From 21-14-0-10-32-9 sp964501945 (GTDB lineage Archaea > Nanobdellota > Nanobdellia > Woesearchaeales > 21-14-0-10-32-9), in assembly GCA_964501945.1 (NCBI GenBank), contig CAZCTY010000020.1:1-17428 (forward strand): 17,428 bases of DNA, read 5' to 3'. The translations under genes and the position numbers were made by a program. The notes beneath the pieces were generated by a model that saw only the letters and a list, made by a program, of their open reading frames with translations, made no database searches and had not been told where the DNA came from. Positions 6,246-11,725 of this stretch are shown here, in pieces (position 1 is the first letter of the stretch; the number at the start of each line of letters is the position of its first letter).

Positions 6246-6264
6246 GCCTTTGGCGAGATTTGAA
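6232..6264 (-). repeat. Second copy of the 33-bp direct repeat, within tRNA-Thr
   Basis: This copy covers the 3' end of the intact tRNA-Thr gene (T loop to acceptor end) and 13 bp downstream of the discriminator base. It matches 6087-6119 at 32 of 33 positions. Identity stops at the T-loop/T-stem boundary, a common crossover limit for archaeal integrases. Confidence 0.8.
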
Positions 6265-6316
6265 CTCGCGACCTTCTGCTTACGAGGCAGACGCTCTACC
6301 GTTGAGCTACAAAGGC
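6245..6316 (-). tRNA. trnT-CGT: tRNA-Thr (anticodon CGU)
   Basis: The minus strand folds as a full cloverleaf: acceptor GCCTTTG/CAAAGGC (7 bp), TA, D arm GCTC/GAGC, anticodon stem TCTGC/GCAGA with loop CTCGTAA (anticodon CGT in DNA, reading ACG), 5-nt variable loop, T arm GCGAG/CTCGC with loop TTCAAAT, and discriminator T at 6245. CCA is not encoded. There is no intron. It starts 14 bp after the stop of the Zn-finger gene on the same strand, so it may be processed from a transcript that also carries alaX. Confidence 0.95.
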
Positions 6317-6330
6317 ATATTTTTTATGTT

Positions 6331-6486
6331 TTAATTGATTTTTTCTTTGATGTCGTCTATTGTTAGTTTTGTTTGGCATTCGTTGCATATTGGTTTCTTT
6401 TTTCCTTTCTCTGTTTTAACGTAGGTGCCTATGATTTTGTTTAGTATGCCTTCTTCGATTTTTTTGTTGCATATTGTGCATTTCAT
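6331..6486 (-). CDS. Small C4 zinc-finger protein, 51 aa
   Basis: A 51-residue basic protein with two CxxC knuckles, C3-x2-C6 (KCTICNKK) and C34-x2-C37 (PICNECQ), consistent with one zinc ribbon. A Shine-Dalgarno-like AGAGGA precedes the ATG, and the gene begins 21 bp after the alaX stop, so it is probably the second gene of that operon. The tRNA-Thr gene follows 14 bp downstream. I do not recognise a specific family; RNA binding or a small helper of AlaX are possibilities by context only. Confidence 0.75.
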   Translation of the reverse strand: MKCTICNKKIEEGILNKIIGTYVKTEKGKKKPICNECQTKLTIDDIKEKIN

Positions 6487-6507
6487 TTTTTTTCCTCTAA
6501 TTTTTTT

Positions 6508-7212
6508 TTATTCTACGCTGACTTCTAGTCGTCTGTTGTTTTTTCCTTTGTTTTTTGTTTTTTGTAGTTGTATTTTTTTTATTTCTTTTGTGTTCTTGAC
6601 GTGTGTTCCGCCGTCTACTTGTTTGTCGACATCTTCTATTTCTACGATTCTAAGTTCTTTTATTGCGGGTGGCAATATGTTTGCGAGTTTTAGTGCGCCT
6701 TCTACTTTGAATGCTTCCTCTCGTGGCAAGTAGTACGTTGTTACGTCTTTGTTGCTTTTTATTACTTCGTTTGCTTTCTCTACGAGTTTTTCTAGTATTT
6801 CTTTATCGTAATTTTCTAAGTTAAAATCTACTCTTAGTTTATCTTCGTAGAGTTGGTTTCCTGTTATGAGTCCGCCTGTTTCTTTATGTAGGATTGTGCA
6901 TAGGATATGTGTGGCTGTGTGTGCTTTCATTAATTTGTATCGTCTATCCCAATTTATTATTCCTTTAACTCTATCTCCTTCATTTAAGCCGTCTTTGTTT
7001 AGCACGTGTATGATTTTATCTTTATCTTTTCTAACATCTGTGACTTCGTATTCTGTGTCTTCTTTTTTTATGATTCCTGTATCGTGTGGTTGTCCTCCAC
7101 TGCTTGGATAAAATGCTGTTTCTTTTAAGACTACTTCTTGCCCGTTTACCTCTAGGACTTCACTTTCAAATTCTTTTAAGTATGAATCATCCATGTATAG
7201 TGCTTTGCTCAT
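6508..7212 (-). CDS. alaX: Alanyl-tRNA editing protein AlaX
   Basis: A 234-residue trans-editing protein related to the editing domain of alanyl-tRNA synthetase. It hydrolyses mischarged Ser-tRNA(Ala) (and possibly Gly-tRNA(Ala)). Visible features are the glycine-rich N-terminal motif YPSSGGQPHDTG (35-46), the zinc-site HTATH with His98 and His102, and DGGTHV with His204 in the C-terminal motif. Asp200 stands where AlaRS has the cysteine of CGGTH. Length fits the medium AlaX class. An AGGTGA Shine-Dalgarno lies 4 bp before the ATG. The gene shares a TATA element with the divergent nth gene and is followed by the small Zn-finger gene and tRNA-Thr. Confidence 0.92.
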   Translation of the reverse strand: MSKALYMDDSYLKEFESEVLEVNGQEVVLKETAFYPSSGGQPHDTGIIKKEDTEYEVTDVRKDKDKIIHVLNKDGLNEGDRVKGIINWDRRYKLMKAHTATHILCTILHKETGGLITGNQLYEDKLRVDFNLENYDKEILEKLVEKANEVIKSNKDVTTYYLPREEAFKVEGALKLANILPPAIKELRIVEIEDVDKQVDGGTHVKNTKEIKKIQLQKTKNKGKNNRRLEVSVE

Positions 7213-7244
7213 AATTTCACCTTTTTTTGTAGGAGTAAAAAAAT

Positions 7245-7255
7245 CTTTAAATAAG
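7245..7255. promoter_or_regulatory. Shared bidirectional TATA element for alaX and nth
   Basis: CTTTAAATAAG reads as a TATA box on both strands. It lies about 24 bp from the nth ATG (leaderless) and about 38 bp from the alaX ATG, which has a short leader with a Shine-Dalgarno. No second box is evident in the 61-bp gap. Confidence 0.55.
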
Positions 7256-7273
7256 TAACTATTCCTATAGTTT

Positions 7274-7900
7274 ATGTTATCGCTTGTTGAGAGACGGAAG
7301 TTATTTTTAGAAATTTGGGGCTTGGCTTATAAAAAATATTCATCATCTTCTAAAAGACTTGCAGGTGAGGGTTGGGATGCGGATTGGAAGCTTCTTTTAA
7401 CGACTATTCTTTCGGCGCAGAACAGGGATGAGGTAACAATTCCTGTAGCTGAGGCTTTGTTTAAAAAATTTGATTCTCTCCAAAGTATTGCTTCATCTGA
7501 TGTTTCTGATTTAAAGCAATCTATTATTAGGATTAATTATAATGAATCAAAAGCGCTTTTTTTAAAAAAAACTGCGAATATTTTGATTAATGATTTTAAT
7601 GGCAGAGTTCCAAGAAACGCTGAGGATTTAATTAAGCTTCCTGGGGTTGGTATTAAAACTGCTAACTTAGTTATAGCGGAGCTTTTTGGTGATGATGCTA
7701 TCTGTGTTGATACTCATGTTCATCGTATTTCTAATGTGTTTGGTTTTGTTAATACAAAGACTGCTGAGCAAACCGAGCAAGAGCTTAGATTAGTTGTTCC
7801 AAAAAAGCTTTGGAGTAAGGTTAACAGGATCTTTGTTCTTTGGGGCCAGGACGTTAGAGGCTATGATAAGCAGAAGTTCTTAGATCATTTGAAGAATTAA
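7274..7900 (+). CDS. nth: Endonuclease III-like DNA glycosylase lacking the Fe-S cluster
   Basis: A 208-residue HhH-GPD glycosylase/AP lyase for oxidised pyrimidines in base-excision repair. The helix-hairpin-helix LPGVGIKTANLV (122-133) includes the catalytic Lys128, and Asp146 lies in CVDTHVHRISN. LLTTILSAQNRD (41-52) matches the N-terminal family signature. In typical endonuclease III the helical domain ends with four cysteines holding a 4Fe-4S cluster. Here the protein stops after FVLWGQDVRGYDKQKFLDHL with no cysteine at all in the last 60 residues. It is expressed divergently from alaX from a shared TATA element and is followed by long T runs. Confidence 0.9.
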   Translation: MLSLVERRKLFLEIWGLAYKKYSSSSKRLAGEGWDADWKLLLTTILSAQNRDEVTIPVAEALFKKFDSLQSIASSDVSDLKQSIIRINYNESKALFLKKTANILINDFNGRVPRNAEDLIKLPGVGIKTANLVIAELFGDDAICVDTHVHRISNVFGFVNTKTAEQTEQELRLVVPKKLWSKVNRIFVLWGQDVRGYDKQKFLDHLKN

Positions 7901-7938
7901 TTATTTGCTTAAGTGTTTGTCTAAATTTTTTCAAATTC

Positions 7939-7966
7939 TTTTTTTTTCTTTTTTTTCTTTTTTTTT
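7939..7966 (+). terminator. Long T-rich terminator after nth
   Basis: Almost uninterrupted T (broken only by single C) extends over about 28 bases after the nth stop, a strong candidate for archaeal termination. Confidence 0.55.
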
Positions 7967-7972
7967 GATAAA

Positions 7973-7982
7973 TTATTTAAAC
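7973..7982 (+). promoter_or_regulatory. TATA box for the HAD phosphatase gene
   Basis: TTATTTAAAC is centred about 28 bp before the ATG at 8005 and no Shine-Dalgarno is present, as expected for a leaderless mRNA. Confidence 0.5.
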
Positions 7983-8004
7983 AATTAATCTTTTTGTTTT
8001 TTTC

Positions 8005-8658
8005 ATGAAAGGTGTTATTTTTGATATGGATGGAGTATTAGTGGATAGTATAAAGTGCCACATTATTTCTTGGGTGGAGGCTTTCAAAAATAAAGGTTTG
8101 ATTGTTAGTGAGGAAGTGCTTTCTTTATTTGAAGGGATGTCTTATGATGAAACTATTGATTATGTTTGTGAGAAAAATGATGTTACTTTTTCTGATGAGG
8201 AAAGGATAAATATTATTGATACTAAAAAGAAAGTTTTTGATGACATTTTTGAACTAAAAACTTATGGTGGTATTGTTGATTTTGTTTCTTTATTGAAAAA
8301 TCAAGGTTTTAAGCTCGCTGTTGTAACTGGGTCTAGAAAAGATTTTGCAAATGAAGTATTATCTCATTTCTTTGAGGGGTTGTTTGATGTTGTTGTAACG
8401 GGTAGTGATGTTGAGCGTGGTAAGCCGCATCCTGAGCCTTTTTTGAAAGCTGTTGATATTCTTGGTTTAGAAAAAAAAGATTTAATTGTTATTGAAAATG
8501 CTCCTCTTGGTATTAAAAGTGCTAAAGATGCGGGTTTAAAAGTTATAGCTTTAGAGACGACTCTTGATAAAAAGCACTTGGGGGAAGCAGATATTATTTT
8601 TGAAAATCATGAGGGTTTATTTAATTATTTTTCCGGTCTTATAGCTCCACGCAGCTAA
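8005..8658 (+). CDS. HAD-superfamily phosphatase/phosphomutase (beta-PGM-like)
   Basis: A 217-residue HAD hydrolase with motif I FDMDGVLVDS (Asp7 nucleophile, Asp9 acid/base), a helical C1 cap, motif II VVTGS (107-111), motif III Lys140 in GKPHPEP, and motif IV IENAPLGIKSA (about 163-173). The layout fits the beta-phosphoglucomutase/phosphoglycolate phosphatase branch, acting on small phosphorylated sugars or acids. The ENAPLGI variant with an Asn after the Glu is common in that branch. The 3' end overlaps the convergent ogg gene by 42 bp. The exact substrate cannot be told from sequence. Confidence 0.88.
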   Translation: MKGVIFDMDGVLVDSIKCHIISWVEAFKNKGLIVSEEVLSLFEGMSYDETIDYVCEKNDVTFSDEERINIIDTKKKVFDDIFELKTYGGIVDFVSLLKNQGFKLAVVTGSRKDFANEVLSHFFEGLFDVVVTGSDVERGKPHPEPFLKAVDILGLEKKDLIVIENAPLGIKSAKDAGLKVIALETTLDKKHLGEADIIFENHEGLFNYFSGLIAPRS

Positions 8659-9237
8659 ATCAAGGATGTCTATGTCTAGGTTGTTTTCTTTTGCAAATTT
8701 TATAATTTTTTTCTCTATGTCTTTGTATTTTTTTTCGCTTTTTGGCTCGTCTGTTTTTTTTATTACTTTGAGTTCTCGCATAACATCTAATACGTGTTTA
8801 TCAATTATGCATAGGCCTTTTGTTCCTGTGTTTCTCAGGAAGTGGCTTGCTTCTTTCATGCCGAATCCTTTTAGGTTTTGTTTTATGAATTGTCTTTTCT
8901 CGTCTGGTTCTTGTCTTAGTATTGTTTTTAGATTCGTGTTTAGTTCTTTTAGTTTTTCTCTGTTATAATATAGGTATTCTGCTCTTTTGTTGTAGAATCT
9001 TACTTTTTTATGCACTCTTTTCTTATAATCTTCTAGTGTTCCTGTTTCTAGTACTGGCTTTAATAATTCTACTGCTACAAGTCCCATCTCAGCGCTTGAA
9101 TTTGCGGCGAATACGCAGAAGGTTAATTCTTCAAATAATTCTTTGTTGCTTGCGCATTTAATTTTTTCAAAGTCTTTTATTCTTCGTTTTGCTTCAGGTT
9201 CTACTGCTTTGTAGTGTTTTATGAATTCTTGTCTCAT
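8617..9237 (-). CDS. ogg: Archaeal 8-oxoguanine DNA glycosylase/lyase (Ogg2 type)
   Basis: A 206-residue N-glycosylase/DNA lyase that removes 8-oxoguanine. The HhH-GPD core is clear: LKGFGMKEASHFLRNTG (122-138) contains catalytic Lys128, and CIIDKHVLDVM holds Asp146. It ends WSYKTGKIIK, matching the conserved lysine-rich C-terminus of archaeal Ogg2, which contacts the base. Length is typical. It follows the peroxiredoxin gene on the same strand with a 56-bp gap and may be co-transcribed or have its own promoter; a weak GGAT Shine-Dalgarno is present. The 42-bp 3' overlap with the HAD gene could allow antisense pairing. Confidence 0.92.
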   Translation of the reverse strand: MRQEFIKHYKAVEPEAKRRIKDFEKIKCASNKELFEELTFCVFAANSSAEMGLVAVELLKPVLETGTLEDYKKRVHKKVRFYNKRAEYLYYNREKLKELNTNLKTILRQEPDEKRQFIKQNLKGFGMKEASHFLRNTGTKGLCIIDKHVLDVMRELKVIKKTDEPKSEKKYKDIEKKIIKFAKENNLDIDILDLAAWSYKTGKIIK

Positions 9238-9282
9238 GGCTTTATCCTTTTGTTTTTTTAAGAATTAAGAAAAAATAAAAAA

Positions 9283-9293
9283 TTAAAAAAGTT
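9283..9293 (-). terminator. Degenerate copy of the terminator motif after peroxiredoxin
   Basis: TTAAAAAAGTTTT abuts the peroxiredoxin stop codon. It resembles the A8-GG-T motif at three other minus-strand gene ends but has six A and one G. It would give a shorter minus-strand T run, so leakage into ogg is plausible. Confidence 0.4.
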
Positions 9294-9974
9294 TTATTTG
9301 TCTTCTTTGAGGCACATGAACCAGTCTAGGCATTTTTTTCCTGGCTCTTCTGTTTCTGTTCTATCTTTTGCTACTCCGCATGATCCTGGTGGTGGTATTA
9401 TTACGTCATCTCCTGGTTGCCAGTTCGCAGGTGTTGCGATTTGTTCTTTGTCTGCTTTTTGCATCGCGATTATCATTCTTTTAATCTCGTCCATGTTTCT
9501 GCCTGTGCTTTGTGGGTAGTATAGTATTGCTCTAACTTTTGCTTCTGGGTCCATGATGAACACTGCTCGTACGGCTTGTGTTGTTGATGCGTTTGGTTGT
9601 AGCATTCCGAATTTCTTTGCAACGTTCATTGTTAAATCTTCTATTACTGGGAACATTACTTCTACGTTTTTCATTCCTTTGTATTCTATTTTCTCTTTTA
9701 TTGTTCTAAGCCACGCGATGTGTGCATATAGGCTGTCTATGCTAAGTCCTATTAGTTCTGTGTTTAGTTTTCTAAATTCGTCTTGCATCGTTGCAAATGT
9801 CATGAACTCTGTTGTGCACACCGGCGTAAAATCTGCTGGGTGGCTGAAGAGTATTGTCCATTTGCCTTCATAGTCTTTTGGGAAGTTTATATCTCCCATC
9901 GTTGTTTTTGCTTTAAAGCTTGGTGCTTTATCGCCTATTAGTGGCATTCTTATTTGTTCTTGTTCATTTTCCAT
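9294..9974 (-). CDS. Peroxiredoxin (archaeal Prx6-type, with extra C-terminal cysteines)
   Basis: A 226-residue thiol peroxidase reducing hydrogen peroxide and organic peroxides. The peroxidatic Cys53 lies in SHPADFTPVCTTEF and the thioredoxin-like fold continues normally (VRAIFIMDPEAK-like strand, YYPQSTGRNMDEI). The archaeal C-terminal arm has PPPGSCGV (Cys199) and then Cys215 and Cys221 in KKCLDWFMC, like the C-terminal cysteine pair of the Aeropyrum/Pyrococcus enzymes, where one resolves the disulfide. The gene follows the PerR-like regulator by 6 bp. Its Shine-Dalgarno (AAGGAGG, 9986-9992) lies within the last codons of that regulator, so the two are almost surely one regulated unit. Confidence 0.93.
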   Translation of the reverse strand: MENEQEQIRMPLIGDKAPSFKAKTTMGDINFPKDYEGKWTILFSHPADFTPVCTTEFMTFATMQDEFRKLNTELIGLSIDSLYAHIAWLRTIKEKIEYKGMKNVEVMFPVIEDLTMNVAKKFGMLQPNASTTQAVRAVFIMDPEAKVRAILYYPQSTGRNMDEIKRMIIAMQKADKEQIATPANWQPGDDVIIPPPGSCGVAKDRTETEEPGKKCLDWFMCLKEDK

Positions 9975-9980
9975 TTTTTT

Positions 9981-10361
9981 TTATTCCTCCTTGCATTTTT
10001 TGCATATTCCGTGAAGCGTTGTGTTTGTTTTTTCTACTTTAAATCCTCTAACTCTTCGTTTTAACTTATTGGTTTCTTTTATCAAGTTTTTTGCTTTAAC
10101 ATCTATTACTCTGTTGCATTTTTTGCATATTGCGTGTATGTGTTCGTCTTGTATTGGTTCGTATCTTTTCACGCCGTTTATTTTAACTTCTTTTATTTCA
10201 TTGTTCTCTGTTAGGGTGTTGAGTGTTAGGTAAACTGTTTTTTTGCTTATTCTTGGTAATTTCTTGATTGCTTCTTGGTATATTTCATCTACACTTGGAT
10301 GTTCGTAATTATTTTTTAATAAGTCTAATATTATCGTTCTTTGATTTGTTTGTTTATACAA
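9981..10361 (-). CDS. perR: Fur-family peroxide-type regulator (PerR-like), TTG start
   Basis: A 126-residue Fur-family repressor with an N-terminal winged helix (KKTVYLTLNTL recognition helix about 40-50) and a C-terminal metal-binding dimer domain. The structural zinc site is intact: C79-x2-C82 and C120-x2-C123. Aligning to Bacillus PerR by eye, the regulatory ligands map to His21 (HPSVDEIY), Glu68 (where PerR has Asp85), His74, His76 and Asp87. Asp at the last position is the PerR rather than Fur choice, suggesting peroxide sensing by metal-catalysed oxidation. No in-frame ATG precedes it; TTG at 10359-10361 follows a GAGGGGT Shine-Dalgarno by 7 bp. The next gene is a peroxiredoxin. A 7-1-7 operator overlaps its promoter. 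Confidence 0.9.
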   Translation of the reverse strand: MYKQTNQRTIILDLLKNNYEHPSVDEIYQEAIKKLPRISKKTVYLTLNTLTENNEIKEVKINGVKRYEPIQDEHIHAICKKCNRVIDVKAKNLIKETNKLKRRVRGFKVEKTNTTLHGICKKCKEE

Positions 10362-10368
10362 TTCTAAA

Positions 10369-10375
10369 ACCCCTC
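10369..10375 (-). promoter_or_regulatory. Shine-Dalgarno fixing the TTG start of the PerR-like gene
   Basis: The minus strand reads GAGGGGT, 7 bases before TTG. The nearby ATG at 10377 is out of frame and hits a stop, so TTG is the credible start. Confidence 0.6.
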
Positions 10376-10393
10376 ATAACTCTTAATGTTAAG

Positions 10394-10408
10394 TAACAAC
10401 GATTGTTA
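10394..10408 (-). promoter_or_regulatory. Fur/PerR-type 7-1-7 operator
   Basis: On the minus strand, TAACAATCGTTGTTA is a 7-1-7 inverted repeat, matched at 6 of 7 pairs (the innermost is T/G). This is the spacing of Fur/PerR boxes (PerR consensus TTATAAT-N-ATTATAA). It lies between the TATA box (10405-10415) and the expected start site (about 10386), overlapping the TATA edge, so binding would block transcription of the regulator and peroxiredoxin. Autoregulation is inferred. Confidence 0.6.
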
Positions 10409-10415
10409 TTTAAAT
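10405..10415 (-). promoter_or_regulatory. TATA box for the perR-peroxiredoxin operon
   Basis: The minus strand reads ATTTAAATAAC, centred about 50 bp upstream of the TTG start. This predicts a leader of about 25 bases with a Shine-Dalgarno. Confidence 0.6.
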
Positions 10416-10459
10416 CTTTGGGGCTTTATTATTTTTTTATTATTTTTTTGAGAAACCAT

Positions 10460-11293
10460 TCATGCTATTAGTTTTTGTAGTATTGAATTAACATAGCTCA
10501 TATCGCTATCATTTGTTATTACAACGTCAAATTTTTCTTTGTATATTTCAAGTCGCTCGTCTATTTTCTCATTCAAAAATCCTATGCTTAAAACATCTGA
10601 ATTTAAATCATTGGCCATCCCTAAATCGCCTAGTGAGTCTCCGAGCAGTAAAACATTTGTTCTCTTAGATATTAGTTCTTTGTATTTTTTATTTGTTATT
10701 TTTTTCTCTGATTTATTGAATAAGTGGATGACTTCTTCTCTGTATCCTTTAGCATATCCGTTTTCATCGTACTCAAAGGTATTTGAGAGGATGTGTATGT
10801 TTTGTGTTAGTAAGTTTTCTTTTTTCAAATATCCCTCTATCATGTTTCCTATGCCTGATGAAAAAATAAGCAAGGGTATATTTTTGTTTTTTAAAAATTC
10901 TAAAAATTCTTTTATTCCATCTCTTAAAACTTTGGGATATTTTTTTATTATATCGTCTACTACATCTTTGTGCATTCCTGATTTAACTAATAATTTTTCG
11001 TGTGTTTCCCACCACTCTTTCATTTTTTCATACTTATAATCGTAACTTATACTATCATCTATTTCTATGGGGTGGTATTTATCAAATAATGAGAATGCTT
11101 TTTTAGGATAATCATCTTTTAAATATCCTCCTTCTCTAATTAATGCTATTGTTGAGGGTATCTTTTTTCCTTCATTAAAACACTTAGTTAAGGTTTTATC
11201 AAAATCTGATACGACGTGGAATTTTTTCAATCCGTCTTCTTTGAACTTATTTATTTTTTTATTTAGTTCTTTTTCATTCTTTATGTGTATCAT
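10460..11293 (-). CDS. UMPH-1-type HAD 5'-nucleotidase (cytosolic 5'-nucleotidase III-like)
   Basis: A 277-residue HAD phosphatase whose motifs follow the pyrimidine 5'-nucleotidase UMPH-1/NT5C3 family: SDFDKTLTK (29-37; Asp30 and Asp32), a cap with GGYLKDDY, LFDKYHPIEID (69-79) and MKEWWETHEKLL, then FSSGIG (144-149), HILSNTFEYDENGYAKGY, IHLFNKS, and motif IV GDSLGDLGMAND (218-229). Family members dephosphorylate pyrimidine nucleotides such as UMP and CMP. The family is best known from eukaryotes. It starts 38 bp after the DUF4282-like gene; a TATA-like ATATAAAA lies too close to the ATG to be a clean promoter, so read-through from that gene may matter. Confidence 0.85.
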   Translation of the reverse strand: MIHIKNEKELNKKINKFKEDGLKKFHVVSDFDKTLTKCFNEGKKIPSTIALIREGGYLKDDYPKKAFSLFDKYHPIEIDDSISYDYKYEKMKEWWETHEKLLVKSGMHKDVVDDIIKKYPKVLRDGIKEFLEFLKNKNIPLLIFSSGIGNMIEGYLKKENLLTQNIHILSNTFEYDENGYAKGYREEVIHLFNKSEKKITNKKYKELISKRTNVLLLGDSLGDLGMANDLNSDVLSIGFLNEKIDERLEIYKEKFDVVITNDSDMSYVNSILQKLIA

Positions 11294-11313
11294 TTTTTTT
11301 ATATTTTAAAAAA

Positions 11314-11331
11314 TTAAAAAAAAGGTTTTCT
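11314..11331 (-). terminator. Terminator-like A8-GG-T4 motif after the DUF4282-like gene
   Basis: TTAAAAAAAAGGTTTT abuts the stop of the membrane-protein gene, the third exact 16-base copy of the motif in the window. It lies just upstream of the nucleotidase gene on the same strand, so it may separate the two transcription units. Confidence 0.55.
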
Positions 11332-11604
11332 TTATTTTTTGCGTGTGTTTTTCTCTATTCTAAATAGTATTAGGCTTATTTCTAAAAATATTCTCAAGAA
11401 TATATAGCTTATTGCTGCGCCTATTACTGTTCCAATAAATGTTACCAGTCCAAAAAGTCCTGCGCTTGCAATTCCTGAGATTAGTGAAACTACGCATCCT
11501 AGTCCTAGTAGTATTATGAATACTATGTTTATTATTTTTATTATGCTTGGTGTGACTAATGTGTCCATGTAAAAAAAATCTCCCCAAAAATTTTCTTTTT
11601 TCAT
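11332..11604 (-). CDS. Small two-helix membrane protein, DUF4282-like
   Basis: A 90-residue protein with a short cytoplasmic start (about 1-20), two hydrophobic helices (about 21-44 and 48-80) and a basic tail RIEKNTRKK. The pattern FxxMDTLVTPSIIKIIN and a C-terminal helix ending ILFRIEKNT resembles DUF4282 proteins, whose function is unknown. GGAGGAG (11612-11618) lies 7 bp upstream of the ATG, giving the start. A TATA element at 11653-11662 predicts a leader of about 30 bases. An overlapping frame with a slightly earlier start gives a charged, non-family product and is not called. Confidence 0.75.
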   Translation of the reverse strand: MKKENFWGDFFYMDTLVTPSIIKIINIVFIILLGLGCVVSLISGIASAGLFGLVTFIGTVIGAAISYIFLRIFLEISLILFRIEKNTRKK

Positions 11605-11652
11605 ATTTTATCTCCTCCAAATATTGTTTTATTATTTGTTCTTTTTTTTATG

Positions 11653-11662
11653 CTTTAAATAC
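11653..11662 (-). promoter_or_regulatory. TATA box for the DUF4282-like gene
   Basis: The minus strand reads GTATTTAAAG, about 54 bp from the ATG. That leaves a leader long enough to hold the strong Shine-Dalgarno at 11612-11618. Confidence 0.5.
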
Positions 11663-11694
11663 TTTTTTTCTTTTTTTATTGTTTTCATGAAAGA

Positions 11695-11703
11695 TTTATA
11701 AAT
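11695..11703 (+). promoter_or_regulatory. TATA box for aRF1
   Basis: TTTATAAAT is centred 27 bp before the ATG at 11726. It makes the earlier in-frame GTG at 11705 unlikely, since that codon would lie upstream of the transcription start. Confidence 0.65.
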
Positions 11704-11725
11704 AGTGGTGCTTTTCGGGTTTGTG

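Noticed and set aside
6087..6264. CRISPR array
   Set aside because: Only two copies of a repeat, one of them inside a tRNA gene, with a 112-bp hairpin-filled spacer; no cas genes.
11360..11620. 86-residue minus-strand frame overlapping the DUF4282-like gene
   Set aside because: It would be Arg/Asn/Thr-rich with no domain, and it begins inside the Shine-Dalgarno region of the hydrophobic membrane-protein gene, which is a clear family match.
11705..11725. GTG start for aRF1
   Set aside because: The GTG is immediately downstream of the TATA box and upstream of the expected transcription start; the ATG at 11726 begins the conserved family sequence.
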